A DNA stretch of 64,000 nt from Terripilifer sp031921685 (GCF_031921685.1 NZ_JAPDHU010000001.1:930001-994000); one strand, 5' to 3'; positions 25,232 to 35,036 are shown, counted from the first letter of the stretch. Numbers and translations: made by a program. Notes: generated from the sequence alone by a model not told the origin.

Positions 25232-27520
25232 ATGATTGGAAAGCCGATGAACTTCAAAGTCGTGAACGACGCCATCGCCATCAATCTCGAAAACGCCAAT
25301 ATCCTCTCGCGTCTGTGGTTCGACTACGGACAGCGGATCGCTCAGGAACAGATCAAGCTGTTTCAGGCGCGCGCCAGCCAAGCGGCGGACTTGCTGAAGC
25401 CGACGCAGAACCTCAACATCTGGACTGCCTGGGCCCATTACGTGACCGACGCGACGCAGCGCTCAATCCTGGTGCTCGATACCTTGCGCCAGCGCGGCAA
25501 TGCCTTCAACGCGCATAGCGACGGCAACATTCCGCCGGTCCTGGATTTCGACTATGACCTCGTCATCGATGGGCGCTCCCTGCCACGGCCGGTCAATTAT
25601 TCGCTGGTGGTGATCACGCCGCCTGCTGGCGTCACCATAGATCCGAAGCGCCGTCCCTTCATGATCGTCGATCCGCGCGCCGGCCATGGCGCCGGCATCG
25701 GCGGCTTCAAGCCGGAAAGCCAGGTGGGTGACGCTTTTGCCGATGGTCACGCGGTTTATTTCGTCATCTTCCGACAATGGCCGGAACCCGGCCAGACCCT
25801 GGCCGATGTGCGCGAAGCGGAAGCCGCCTTCCTCGACGAAATCCATCGCCGCCATCCCGATGTCGAAAAGCCTGTTGTCATCGGCAATTGCCAGGGCGGC
25901 TGGGGCTGCATGCTGCTGGCGGCCGCGCATCCCGAAAAAGTCGGCCCGATCGCCATCAACGGCGCGCCGATGGCTTATTGGGGTGGTACGGCGGGCAAGA
26001 ATCCGATGCGCTACACGGGTGGGCGCGTCGGCGGCGTCTGGCCGGCGATGCTGATGGCTGATCTCGGCAATGGCGTGTTCGACGGTTCGCTGCTGGTGCA
26101 GAATTTCGAAGAGCTCAACCCGGCCAACAGCTATTGGAAGAAGCTCTACAATCTCTACGCCAAGGTCGACACCGAGGCCGAACGTTTCCTGGAGTTCGAA
26201 CGCTGGTGGGGCGGCTTCTTCATGATGAATGAGGAAGAAATCCGCTGGATCGTCGAAAATCTCTTCGTCGGCAATCGATTGGCCTTCGGCCAGGCGTATT
26301 TCGGCGACGAACGAATCGATCTGAAAAACATCCGCTCGCCGATCATCGTCTTCGCCTCGCATGGTGACAACATCACGCCGCCGCAACAGGCGTTGAACTG
26401 GATCGCTGATACCTTCCACAACGTCAATGAGATCAAGGCGCGCGGCCAGCGCATCGTCTATCTGCTGCACGATTCGATCGGCCACCTCGGCATTTTCGTC
26501 TCGGCGAAAGTGGCCGGGCGCGAACATGAGGCGATCACCGATACGATGCGGGCGATCGAAGCCCTGCCGCCCGGCCTCTATGAAATGGAACTGGAACAGG
26601 GCGAAGACCGGCTACACATCAAATTCGCGCCGCGCTCCGTCGACGATATTCTAAAACTCGACGATGGTCGCAAAGATGAAGAAATGTTCGCCGCCGTGGC
26701 GCGCGTTTCCGAAACCGGCGCCACCGTTTACGAGAATCTCGTGCGACCCTTCGTGCGCGCCATGGTCAATGAAGACACGGCGAAACAGTTCTTCCGCACA
26801 CGTCCGCTGCGGCTTGAACGTTCGCTGCTCTCCGATCGCAACCCGCTGCTGGCGCCGATGGGCGCGATGGCCGAGCAGGTGCGCGCCCATCGCCAGCCTG
26901 TCGAGGCCAACAATCCGTTCCTGGCAGCCGAACATCTGATGTCGGACTTGATCGAGCAGAACCTGGATCTCTATCGCGACATCCGCGATGCTTTCCATGA
27001 GCTGTCATTCCATGCGGTTTATGGCTCGGCGCCGATGCAATGGGTCGGCCGGCAGGAAATGGTCGGGCGCGAACAGACGAGCGGCGAGAACCTGCTGATG
27101 CTGCCGGACGTGCGCAACGCGCTCGCCAATATCGAGACCGGCGGCGAAGCCGAAGGCACGGTTCGCATGCTCGAATTGCTGTCGGAAGCGCGCGGCTATG
27201 TCCGCCGCTCGCGGCTGGAACGCGAGCTGCAGATCTTCGCGACGGAACAGCCTTTCGCCGCGATGGGCGAGGATCAGCGCGCCAAGCTCATCTATGAGCA
27301 ATCGCTGATCGTCCGCTTCGCCACCGAGCGCGCCAAGGCCAGCCTGCCGAAACTGCTCGATACGCCAGCGGAACGGGAACGGGCGCTAGACCTGGTCATG
27401 CGTGTCGCCGGGCCTGTTGAAACCATGCATCCGCAAGCGCTGGCGCTTTACCGCGAATTCGAGGCGATGCTCGGCCGCGCACCCGCGGCAAGCATCAGTA
27501 ACGCCGAACAGGCCGCGTAA
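25232..27520 (+). CDS. DUF3141 protein with PHA-synthase-like nucleophile box
   Basis: A 762-residue cytoplasmic protein of the DUF3141 family. The N-terminal half is an alpha/beta-hydrolase related to PhaC: GNCQGG at residues 218-223 is the G-x-C-x-G-G box with Cys220 as candidate nucleophile, then ASHGDNITPP and LHDSIGHLGIF supply acid and histidine. The C-terminal 300 residues are helical with no known domain. Start at 25232 is kept for length; the ATG at 25247 has GGAAAG upstream and is possible. It leads an operon with MaoC-Pta, acetate kinase and PPK2. Polymer synthesis is not established for this family. Confidence 0.85.
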   Translation: MIGKPMNFKVVNDAIAINLENANILSRLWFDYGQRIAQEQIKLFQARASQAADLLKPTQNLNIWTAWAHYVTDATQRSILVLDTLRQRGNAFNAHSDGNIPPVLDFDYDLVIDGRSLPRPVNYSLVVITPPAGVTIDPKRRPFMIVDPRAGHGAGIGGFKPESQVGDAFADGHAVYFVIFRQWPEPGQTLADVREAEAAFLDEIHRRHPDVEKPVVIGNCQGGWGCMLLAAAHPEKVGPIAINGAPMAYWGGTAGKNPMRYTGGRVGGVWPAMLMADLGNGVFDGSLLVQNFEELNPANSYWKKLYNLYAKVDTEAERFLEFERWWGGFFMMNEEEIRWIVENLFVGNRLAFGQAYFGDERIDLKNIRSPIIVFASHGDNITPPQQALNWIADTFHNVNEIKARGQRIVYLLHDSIGHLGIFVSAKVAGREHEAITDTMRAIEALPPGLYEMELEQGEDRLHIKFAPRSVDDILKLDDGRKDEEMFAAVARVSETGATVYENLVRPFVRAMVNEDTAKQFFRTRPLRLERSLLSDRNPLLAPMGAMAEQVRAHRQPVEANNPFLAAEHLMSDLIEQNLDLYRDIRDAFHELSFHAVYGSAPMQWVGRQEMVGREQTSGENLLMLPDVRNALANIETGGEAEGTVRMLELLSEARGYVRRSRLERELQIFATEQPFAAMGEDQRAKLIYEQSLIVRFATERAKASLPKLLDTPAERERALDLVMRVAGPVETMHPQALALYREFEAMLGRAPAASISNAEQAA

Positions 27521-27549
27521 GCATCAACTTTGAACCCGGAGCACTGACG

Positions 27550-28974
27550 ATGAGCGCCCTCTCGCACCGGAACACCACTTTCGATGAACTCGTCGTCGGC
27601 CAGACGGCGAGCATTGAGCGGCCCGTCACGGCCAACGATCTCTATGTCTTCGCCCATGCCTCGGGCAACACCAACCCGATGCACATGCCCGGCGCCGACA
27701 TCAATCACGACGGCAAGAGCGATACGGTCGCGCCGTCGCTATGGGTCGGCTCGCTGGTATCCTCCGTGCTCGGCACCGTCCTGCCGGGCTCGGGCACGCT
27801 CTACAACAGCCAGACCTTCCGCTTTCCGGGGCGCGCCCATCTGGGCGACCGGCTGAAAATCTCGGTGCGCTGCCTGGAAAAGCGCAAGAAACCGCATGCT
27901 CTCTTCGAAACCCGCGTCGAGAAGAGCGACGGCACGCTCATTCTGGAAGGCGTCGCCGAAGTCGAAGCGCCCAACATCACGATCATCGAGGAAAAGCGCA
28001 ATCTGCCGCTGCTCCTCCTGGACCAGCACGATCATTTCAGCGCTTTGGTCGAACGCTGCAAGCGGCTGCCGGCCATGCCGACCGCCATCGTTATTCCCGA
28101 CGATGCCAATTCGCTTGGCGGCGCCCTGCTCTCCATGCGCGAGGGTCTGATCGAACCGATCCTGATCGGTTCGCGTTCGCGCATCCAGCGCGCCGCTGAC
28201 AGTCTCGAAGCCGATATTTCGGCGCTGCAACTGATCGACATCGAGGATCATGCAGCGGCGGCGAAACAGGCGGTCGCCATGGTCAATGCGCGCGAAGCCC
28301 GCGCGGTGATGAAAGGCAATGTCCATTCCGACGAATTGCTTGGCCAAGTGGTCAAGAAGGACGGCCTGCGGGGGTCGCGGCGCATCAGCCATGTCTTCGT
28401 CATGGATGCCCCGACGCGCAACAATCTGTTCTTCATCTCCGATGCGGCAATCAATATCGCGCCCGATCTCGTCACCAAGATCGACATCGTGCAGAACGCC
28501 ATCGATCTGGCACTGGCCTGCGGGTTGAAGACGCCGAAGGTCGGTATTCTCGCCGCCGTCGAGACCGTCAACGTCAACATGCCCTCGACGCTCGAAGCCG
28601 CCGCGCTCGCCAAAATGGCCGATCGCGGCCAAATCACCGGCGCCTTGGTCGATGGCCCACTCGCCATGGACAATGCGGTCGATACGGAAGCGGCGCGCAC
28701 CAAAGGCATCGTCTCCTCGGTCGCCGGCCATGCCGACGTGCTGATCGTGCCCAATCTCGAAGCCGGCAACATGCTGGCCAAACAGTTGACCTTCGTCGCG
28801 CGAGCCGAGGCGGCCGGCCTCGTCGTCGGCGCGAAAGCGCCCGTCATTCTCACATCGCGCGCCGACAACGACAAAGCCCGCCTTGCCTCCTGCGCGGTGG
28901 CGCAGCTTTACGACTACTGGCGTCAGCATGGCGAAGCGCTCGGCGACGACGTCCTGGCGCAGGCGGCAGAATAG
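27550..28974 (+). CDS. bifunctional enoyl-CoA hydratase (MaoC) / phosphate acetyltransferase
   Basis: A 474-residue fusion. Residues 10-140 are a MaoC hot-dog domain (TTFDELVVGQTASIERPVTANDLYVFAHASG, NPMHMP), and residues 160-465 are a Pta/Ptb phosphotransacylase (PTAIVIPDD, KGNVHSDELLG, GKLTFVAR-like end). It converts acyl-CoA and phosphate to acyl-phosphate and CoA; the MaoC part may hydrate enoyl-CoA or select the acyl chain. It is 29 bp after DUF3141 and 7 bp before acetate kinase, so acyl-phosphate passes to the kinase. Confidence 0.93.
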   Translation: MSALSHRNTTFDELVVGQTASIERPVTANDLYVFAHASGNTNPMHMPGADINHDGKSDTVAPSLWVGSLVSSVLGTVLPGSGTLYNSQTFRFPGRAHLGDRLKISVRCLEKRKKPHALFETRVEKSDGTLILEGVAEVEAPNITIIEEKRNLPLLLLDQHDHFSALVERCKRLPAMPTAIVIPDDANSLGGALLSMREGLIEPILIGSRSRIQRAADSLEADISALQLIDIEDHAAAAKQAVAMVNAREARAVMKGNVHSDELLGQVVKKDGLRGSRRISHVFVMDAPTRNNLFFISDAAINIAPDLVTKIDIVQNAIDLALACGLKTPKVGILAAVETVNVNMPSTLEAAALAKMADRGQITGALVDGPLAMDNAVDTEAARTKGIVSSVAGHADVLIVPNLEAGNMLAKQLTFVARAEAAGLVVGAKAPVILTSRADNDKARLASCAVAQLYDYWRQHGEALGDDVLAQAAE

Positions 28975-28981
28975 GTTGCGC

Positions 28982-30196
28982 ATGGGCGAACATATCCTCA
29001 CCATTAACGCCGGCTCGTCGTCGCTCAAATTCGCGCTCTTCACCGCCGGCGCGCTTGATAGCGTGGCCGTCGGCATGATCGACGGGCTGGGCACCAATCC
29101 GCATTTCGTGCTGAAGGATGGCAGCGGCCAGAAGATCATCTCCGATCCGCTAGAGGGCGAGCGCGCGATTGACGATCACGCAGGCGCCATGCGCCTCGTG
29201 CTCGATGCAGTCGCCCATCACTATCCTCAGGCTGAGATCGCTGCGGTCGGCCACCGCATCGTGCATGGCGGCATGGCCCATTCGGCGCCGGTGCTGGTCG
29301 ACGAACCGATCCTGTCGCAACTGAGCGAACTCGTGCCGCTGGCGCCGCTGCATCAGCCGCACAATCTGTCGGGCATCCGCGCCGCGCAAACGGCGTTTCC
29401 AAACGTGCCGCAGGTCGCCTGTTTCGACACCGCCTTCCACCGCGCCCATCCCTTCGTCAACGACACGTTCGCTTTGCCGCGCTCCTTCTATGAGGAAGGC
29501 GTGCGCCGTTATGGCTTTCATGGCCTGTCCTACGAATACGTCACCGGCAAGCTCGCCGAGATCGCGCCGTTCCATGCCAAGGGACGGGTGATCATCTGCC
29601 ATCTCGGCTCCGGCGCCTCCATGTGCGCCATCCGCAATGGCTATTCGGTGGCCTCCACCATGGGTTTTTCGGCGCTCGATGGTCTGCCGATGGGCACGCG
29701 GCCAGGACAGATCGATCCTGGTGTCCTGCTCTATCTGATGGATCAAAAGGGCATGAATGCCCAAGAGATTTCCGACCTGCTCTACAAATCGTCGGGGCTC
29801 AAGGGCCTGTCCGGTATTTCCAACGACATGCGCGATCTGGAAGCCTCCGACCATCCGCATGCCAAACAGGCGATCGATTATTTCGTCTTCCGCGTCCGCC
29901 GCGAAATCGGCGCCATGGCCGCTGTGCTCGGTGGGCTCGATGCGGTGGTGTTTTGTGGCGGGATCGGGGAGAATTCGCGGCTTATCCGCGAATGCGCGCT
30001 CGAAGCCATGGAATGGATCGGAATTGAGCTGGATCTTGATCGCAACCGTGAAAATACCGAAGTTATTTCCTCGGATCGCTCCCGCGTGCGGGCCTTTATC
30101 ATCCGCACCAATGAAGAACTGATGATCGCGCGACACACGGCCTGGCAGCTTCGGGCTCAACAAGCCTCGACACGCCGCAGCGACGTTTACGCCTGA
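28982..30196 (+). CDS. ackA: acetate/propionate family kinase
   Basis: A 404-residue acetokinase. The N-terminal ILTINAGSSSLKFALF motif, GHRIVHGG, catalytic CFDTAFH region with FALPR, GFHGLSYEYV, HLGSGASMCA and the C-terminal FCGGIGENS are all present. It transfers phosphate between acyl-phosphate and ADP/ATP. The ATG at 28982 lies 7 bp after the Pta stop. With the preceding phosphotransacylase it forms an acyl-CoA to ATP pathway; substrate (acetate, propionate, butyrate) cannot be fixed from sequence. Confidence 0.94.
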   Translation: MGEHILTINAGSSSLKFALFTAGALDSVAVGMIDGLGTNPHFVLKDGSGQKIISDPLEGERAIDDHAGAMRLVLDAVAHHYPQAEIAAVGHRIVHGGMAHSAPVLVDEPILSQLSELVPLAPLHQPHNLSGIRAAQTAFPNVPQVACFDTAFHRAHPFVNDTFALPRSFYEEGVRRYGFHGLSYEYVTGKLAEIAPFHAKGRVIICHLGSGASMCAIRNGYSVASTMGFSALDGLPMGTRPGQIDPGVLLYLMDQKGMNAQEISDLLYKSSGLKGLSGISNDMRDLEASDHPHAKQAIDYFVFRVRREIGAMAAVLGGLDAVVFCGGIGENSRLIRECALEAMEWIGIELDLDRNRENTEVISSDRSRVRAFIIRTNEELMIARHTAWQLRAQQASTRRSDVYA

Positions 30197-30230
30197 TCTT
30201 CCCTTTCAACTCACTGCATAGGACGACGAC

Positions 30231-31136
30231 ATGAGCATCGATGACCTGGACCGTATCAAAGCCGAGATCGCCGACAGTTTCGACGAAGAGCTGGAGATGC
30301 AACTCGATGAAGACCGGCTGGACGAACTGGTTGCGCAAGGCGTGTCGGGTTCCGATGCCGATACGCTCGACCGCAAGATTTATTTCCGTGAATTGTTCCG
30401 CCTCCAGCACGAACTGGTGCGCCTGCAAGACTGGATTCAATACAAGAAGCTGAAAGTGGTCGTGCTGTTCGAAGGTCGCGATTCCGCCGGCAAGGGCGGC
30501 GCGATCAAACGCGTCACGCAACGTCTCAACCCGCGCATCTGCCGCGTCGTGGCGCTGCCGGCGCCGACCGAACGCGAGCGCCATCAATGGTATTTCCAGC
30601 GCTATATCCAGCACCTGCCGACGGCGGGCGAAATGGTTCTGTTCGACCGCAGCTGGTACAACCGCGCCGGCGTCGAGCGCGTCATGGGCTTCTGCACACC
30701 GGAAGAATTGGAAGAATTCTTCCGCTCCGTGCCGGAATTCGAGCATATGCTGGTGCGCTCGGGCATCATCCTGCTCAAATACTGGTTCTCGATCACCGAC
30801 GAGGAGCAGGAATTCCGCTTCCGCATGCGGATCGAGGATCCGCTGAAGCAATGGAAGCTCTCGCCGATGGATTTGGAGAGCCGCGTCCACTGGGAAGACT
30901 ATACGCACGCCAAGGAAGACATGCTTGAGCGCACCCATACGCCGCATGCGCCTTGGTGGGTGGTGCAGGCCATCGACAAGAAGCGGGCTCGACTCAACTG
31001 CATCTCGCATCTGCTGGCGCAGGTTCCTTACGAAGACGTGCCGAAGGCCGATATCGAGCTGCCGCGGCGCGTCCGCCACGCGGATTATCACCGCAAGCCC
31101 GTACCGCCGGAACTCTATGTGCCTGAGCTCTATTGA
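30231..31136 (+). CDS. ppk2: polyphosphate kinase 2 (PPK2)
   Basis: A 301-residue PPK2. Walker A is EGRDSAGKGG (residues 81-90) and Walker B is MVLFDRSWYNRAGVERVMGF (about 135-154), with the lid region following. PPK2 transfers phosphate between polyphosphate and nucleoside diphosphates. The acidic N-terminus (residues 1-50) is typical of alphaproteobacterial class I enzymes. It is 34 bp after ackA, so ATP formation from acyl-phosphate and polyphosphate metabolism appear to be co-regulated. Confidence 0.94.
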   Translation: MSIDDLDRIKAEIADSFDEELEMQLDEDRLDELVAQGVSGSDADTLDRKIYFRELFRLQHELVRLQDWIQYKKLKVVVLFEGRDSAGKGGAIKRVTQRLNPRICRVVALPAPTERERHQWYFQRYIQHLPTAGEMVLFDRSWYNRAGVERVMGFCTPEELEEFFRSVPEFEHMLVRSGIILLKYWFSITDEEQEFRFRMRIEDPLKQWKLSPMDLESRVHWEDYTHAKEDMLERTHTPHAPWWVVQAIDKKRARLNCISHLLAQVPYEDVPKADIELPRRVRHADYHRKPVPPELYVPELY

Positions 31137-31148
31137 GCGGAGGCATAA

Positions 31149-31898
31149 TTACAGCAGCGGCCTGACGATCATTTTGGCGCCCAGAAGCAGCAGGCAAAGC
31201 AGGAACCAGCGTCGAAAGGTCGCCGGGCTGATGCGATTGCGCGCGATCTGCCCGACCCACATTCCCAAAAGCGCTGGCGCGATCGCCAGCGTCGACAGAA
31301 CGAGATTGTCGATCTGAAGCGCGCCCCGCGAGGCCAGCCCCGCCCCCAGCGCGATCGTCGACACCGTAAACGACAGGCCGAGCGCCTGGACCAGATCGTC
31401 CTTTTCGAGACCGAGCGATTGCAGATAGGGCACAGCCGGAATGACGAAAACGCCGGTGCCCCCGGTGACGAGACCTGTGATCGCGCCAACCAACGGCGAC
31501 AGCCATGGCTCGACTCTCTCGGGGACATGGAGCTGACGCGCCAGGAGCGTATAGGCGGCATAGACGATGAGCGCGGCGCCCAACGCCGCCGTCGTGAGCA
31601 GCGTATTGCCGCTGGTCAGCAACGAGGCGCCGGCCACCGTCCCAACGATGATCGCCAGCATCATCGGCCAGAGCCGGAAAACGAGCCGGTACACGCTTGG
31701 CCCGGCGAAAAGCTGCCAGACATTGGTGACGAAGGACGGGACGATCAGCAGGCTCGCGGCCGCCAGAGGCGAAATCAACGCACCGAGCACGCCCATGGCG
31801 ACGGTCGGCAAGCCCATGCCGGTGACACCTTTGACGATGCCGGCGGCAAAGAATGTCACGGTAGCCACGACGAGAAGTTCGATCGACATGTTCATCAT
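31149..31898 (-). CDS. TauE/SafE family sulfite/anion exporter
   Basis: A 249-residue membrane protein with about eight hydrophobic segments, including the paired GITGLVTGGTGVFVIPAVPYLQSL and GVTGMGLPTVAMGVL repeats typical of TauE/SafE. It is thought to carry sulfite, sulfoacetate or similar anions across the inner membrane. The starts at 31898 and 31895 are both possible. It is divergent from the LysR at 31996 and convergent with ppk2 with 12 bp between. Confidence 0.88.
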   Translation of the reverse strand: MMNMSIELLVVATVTFFAAGIVKGVTGMGLPTVAMGVLGALISPLAAASLLIVPSFVTNVWQLFAGPSVYRLVFRLWPMMLAIIVGTVAGASLLTSGNTLLTTAALGAALIVYAAYTLLARQLHVPERVEPWLSPLVGAITGLVTGGTGVFVIPAVPYLQSLGLEKDDLVQALGLSFTVSTIALGAGLASRGALQIDNLVLSTLAIAPALLGMWVGQIARNRISPATFRRWFLLCLLLLGAKMIVRPLL

Positions 31899-31995
31899 GG
31901 ATCGGGCTTACGGCATCGACCAAAATCGACAATGCGGATGATCCGCAGGCAGGCTTCGGCTGGTCCGAAGGCAGGCCATCGGATAATCTCGCCCC

Positions 31996-32880
31996 ATGCG
32001 CTTCGACCTCACCGACCTGCGCCTGTTTCTTGCCGTGGTGGATGCCGGCAGCATCACCCATGGTGCGGAGCGTGTCGGCCTGTCCTTGCCGGCGGCGAGC
32101 GAACGGCTGCGCGACATGGAGGCGAGCGGCGCCGTCAAACTGCTGGAACGCGGCCGTCGTGGCGTCACCCCGACGGAGGCCGGCGAAGCGCTGGCCCATC
32201 ATGCGCGACGGATCGAACGGCAGATGGCCGAGATGCGCGGCGAATTGGACGAACATGCCAGGGGCCTGCGCACGACCATCCGGCTAGCCGCCAATACGGC
32301 GGCCATGACGGAATTTCTGCCGGAACGGCTTGGCGCCTGGATGGCGGCGCATGCTCAGGTCAACATCGAGATCAAGGAACGCCAGAGCATCGAGATCGCC
32401 AAGGCCGTCGCGGCCGGACTGGTGGAGATCGGCATTCTATCCGATGCGGTCGATACCAGCGGCCTGGTGCTGCGCCCCTTCACCATCGATCAATTGCTGC
32501 TGGTCGCGCCGCGCGATCACGATATCGCCACGCGCAGGCAGATCGCTTTCGCCGATATCCTGCATGAACAGTTCATCGGACTGGCAGGCGGCGCATTGCA
32601 GGATCATATCGAGGCGCATGCGGCGCGAACGGGCGCGCGGCTGAGGATGCGGGTGCGGCTGAGGACATTCGAAGGAATCTGCCGCTTGGTGGCCGACAAA
32701 GTCGGGCTCGGCATCGTACCTGAAACGGTGGCGCGACGGTGCGCACGCGCACTGCCGATCACTACCCTTCGCCTGACCGATCCTTGGGCCAGGCGACAGT
32801 TGTCGGTCTGCGTGCGCGATGAAAAGGAACTGACCGCGCCGGCGCAGGATCTGTTCACGCATCTGGCGACGAACGATTAA
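31996..32880 (+). CDS. LysR family transcriptional regulator
   Basis: A 294-residue LysR regulator: MRFDLTDLRLFLAVVDAGSITHGAERVGLSLPAASERLRDMEASG gives the N-terminal helix-turn-helix, and FLPERLGAWMAAHAQVNIEIKERQS opens the effector domain. It is divergent from the TauE gene across 97 bp and probably regulates that exporter. Confidence 0.9.
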   Translation: MRFDLTDLRLFLAVVDAGSITHGAERVGLSLPAASERLRDMEASGAVKLLERGRRGVTPTEAGEALAHHARRIERQMAEMRGELDEHARGLRTTIRLAANTAAMTEFLPERLGAWMAAHAQVNIEIKERQSIEIAKAVAAGLVEIGILSDAVDTSGLVLRPFTIDQLLLVAPRDHDIATRRQIAFADILHEQFIGLAGGALQDHIEAHAARTGARLRMRVRLRTFEGICRLVADKVGLGIVPETVARRCARALPITTLRLTDPWARRQLSVCVRDEKELTAPAQDLFTHLATND

Positions 32881-32906
32881 GTCGCCGTGCCTTTATTGGC
32901 GCGTCT

Positions 32907-33947
32907 TTATTGGATCGAGCGAAACAGCGTCGGCCAGTCGCCGGGCGCCAGTCCACCGCAAGCCGCCTGATATGATAGCGACGCCATGCGAAACGCCTGG
33001 CCGTCCCAAATCCAGCTCGCCGACATGCCGCAATCGGCCATGCCACGGCCGCGGGCCGCCATGGCGAGCGTGCCGGTATCGGGATCGAAATCGGATTCGG
33101 TGAACATGGTGACGCCGCTGCGATCAGGCTTGTTGCCGGCATAGGCTAGGGGCGCGATCACTTGCGTGGCCAGCCCGCCATCACGCGGTGCCAAAAAGGC
33201 CAGCGAAGAGCCCTGATAGGCGCCCATGATGCAAGGCAGCAGCACCAAAGCCAGTTTGTCATCCAGCGCATAGGCCTCGGGCTTCATCACCGAAACATCC
33301 GCTTCGCAATCCTGCTTCTCGAAGACCGCTTTTTGCGCGGCGCGCACGTCGGTGATCAGCTTCTGCGCTTCGTCAGATGCGAGTTTTGCCGTGATGGGGT
33401 GATTGGGAATGCGCGGGAGAGCCGGTGCTGACGGCACTTGCGCGGCCGCCGTCGTGCCCGATTTGGCCAGCGCGGTAACATTATCCAAACGGCCCTGGCG
33501 TTCGTCGACACGCAACATCGCGGCGGCGAAGCCATCGAGCGGCACCTGGGGACCATCGGCCAGAGTGAGTTTCGAGCCGTTGCGCAAGCGCGCGACAAAC
33601 GCCTGAATGGCCGGCAGACGATCGGACGACAGGGAAAATTCGCTGTCACCGCCATCGAGCTTCCAATCCTGCGGATTGAGTTCGACGGATTTGCCATCCA
33701 GCCTTACATCCGCGAGCGTGAATTTGTTGGCGGCGCTGATGGTGGCGGTGATCGTGCCGGCCGGCCCGGCCGCTCGCTCGATACTGATTTGAGCGCGCTT
33801 CTCATCTTCGGAAAAGCCTTTCGCGACGCAGGTGAGGCCATTGTCGCAGGCCACGAGCCACGACTTATAGCTGTCGTAGGATTGAATCGGTTCCGATGAT
33901 GCAGCGGCCACCGGCACCAGCAGCGCCAGGATCTTCATCCAATGCAT
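32907..33947 (-). CDS. DUF1176 exported protein
   Basis: A 346-residue protein with a short signal peptide (MHWMKILALLVPVAAASS). The mature part has the DUF1176 pattern: SYKSWLVACDNGLTCVAKGF near the start, a KLDGGDSEFSLSSDRL middle and the C-terminal CGMSASWIWDGQAFRMASLSYQAACGG. It is expected in the periplasm with disulfide bonds. The function is unknown. Confidence 0.85.
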   Translation of the reverse strand: MHWMKILALLVPVAAASSEPIQSYDSYKSWLVACDNGLTCVAKGFSEDEKRAQISIERAAGPAGTITATISAANKFTLADVRLDGKSVELNPQDWKLDGGDSEFSLSSDRLPAIQAFVARLRNGSKLTLADGPQVPLDGFAAAMLRVDERQGRLDNVTALAKSGTTAAAQVPSAPALPRIPNHPITAKLASDEAQKLITDVRAAQKAVFEKQDCEADVSVMKPEAYALDDKLALVLLPCIMGAYQGSSLAFLAPRDGGLATQVIAPLAYAGNKPDRSGVTMFTESDFDPDTGTLAMAARGRGMADCGMSASWIWDGQAFRMASLSYQAACGGLAPGDWPTLFRSIQ

Positions 33948-34018
33948 CGCAATTCCTCATTCTCGTGACGGCCGTATTTTAGCGCGCACGCCCAAACGAA
34001 GCCAGCGCCACCGGTGCC

Positions 34019-34651
34019 CTATCTGGGCATGGGCACCGCTGTCGTGACGAAGGGCACTTCGTAACCGCGCTGCACCTGCGGGCGCGCCGCCAGCGCCAGA
34101 TACCAGCGCTTCACATCGGGGAAGTGATCGAGATTGATCTTGTGCCGCTCAAATCGTGACACCCATGGCCAGACAGCCATGTCGGCAATCGAATAATCAT
34201 CGACGATATAATCCCGCCCGATGAGACGTGCATTCAGCGTTTCATAAAGGCGGCGCGTGTCGCCGGCGAAAATGCTTTCGGCGAAAGGCGCTTTGCCGGC
34301 GTTATAGGTGAGAAACTGGTGCGCATAGCCCAGCGTCGGGCCAAGGCCACCTGTTTGCCACATCAACCATTCGAGCGTGCGCAAACGCGCCAGGCCATCG
34401 CTCGGCAAGAAGCGGCCGGTCTTCTCGGCAAGATAGATGAGGATGGCGCCGGATTCGGTGAGCGTGATGCCCGTGTCGTGATCGACGATGGCTGGAATTT
34501 TCGCGGCCGGATTGAGCTTCACATAGTCGGGCGCGAATTGCTCGCCCTTGGTGATGTCGATCGTATGGGCTTTGTAAGCCAGCCCGAACTCCTCCAAAGC
34601 GATCGAGATTTTGAGGCCGTTCGGCGTGATCCAAGTGTAGAAATCGATCAT
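34019..34651 (-). CDS. glutathione S-transferase family protein (Ure2/YghU-like)
   Basis: A 210-residue GST. The thioredoxin-like domain begins MIDFYTWITPNGLKISIALEEFGLAY and continues LNPAAKIPAIVDHD and LTESGAILIYLAEKTG; a helical C-terminal domain follows (SIADMAVWPWVSRFE). The TPNG motif in place of an active-site Tyr/Ser resembles Ure2/YghU-type GSTs with disulfide reductase activity. Its ATG immediately follows the ArsR stop, so the two are one transcript. Confidence 0.9.
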   Translation of the reverse strand: MIDFYTWITPNGLKISIALEEFGLAYKAHTIDITKGEQFAPDYVKLNPAAKIPAIVDHDTGITLTESGAILIYLAEKTGRFLPSDGLARLRTLEWLMWQTGGLGPTLGYAHQFLTYNAGKAPFAESIFAGDTRRLYETLNARLIGRDYIVDDYSIADMAVWPWVSRFERHKINLDHFPDVKRWYLALAARPQVQRGYEVPFVTTAVPMPR

Positions 34652-35017
34652 CTAGTCGAACATCATCTCGTCGACCGGCACTTTACGCATCGTGTTGGTG
34701 TTGGTCACGTCGTCGAGGCCGGCGAAGAAGCCGCGCAACAGATGAACGATCTCCTCCACTCTTGGATCGCCGACCTGATAGACGATGCTCTTGCCCTCGC
34801 GGCGGCCAATGATCACGCCGGCTTCGCGCAGTTCGGCGAGCTGCTGGGACAAGGTCGGCTGCACGATGCCGAGCTGGGTTTCCAAGGTGGCAACCGACGC
34901 TTCGGTCTCCAGCAGAAAGCAGACGATCGCCAGGCGATTGGCATTGGCGATGAGTTTCAACAGGTCGCTCGCCTCACCGACGCTGTGACAGATGCGACTG
35001 GAGATGGGCTTCGTCAC
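34652..35017 (-). CDS. ArsR family regulator (BigR/SqrR-like)
   Basis: A 121-residue winged-helix regulator. The recognition region is LGIVQPTLSQQLAELREAGVIIGRREGKSIVYQV, typical of the BigR/SqrR/YgaV group of persulfide sensors. The first conserved cysteine is present (IVCFLLE), but the expected second one in the C-terminal helix is replaced (LRGFFAGLDD). A second cysteine lies at residue 10 (RICHS). It is the first gene of a two-gene unit with GST and has inverted repeats upstream, so it is probably autoregulated. Confidence 0.88.
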   Translation of the reverse strand: MTKPISSRICHSVGEASDLLKLIANANRLAIVCFLLETEASVATLETQLGIVQPTLSQQLAELREAGVIIGRREGKSIVYQVGDPRVEEIVHLLRGFFAGLDDVTNTNTMRKVPVDEMMFD

Positions 35018-35036
35018 GGGCGTCCTCTCATCCGAT

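Noticed and set aside
31137..31148. Missing FabI gene after ppk2
   Set aside because: In some relatives I recall an enoyl-ACP reductase beside this operon, but here a convergent TauE gene follows at once; absence in this window says nothing about the genome.
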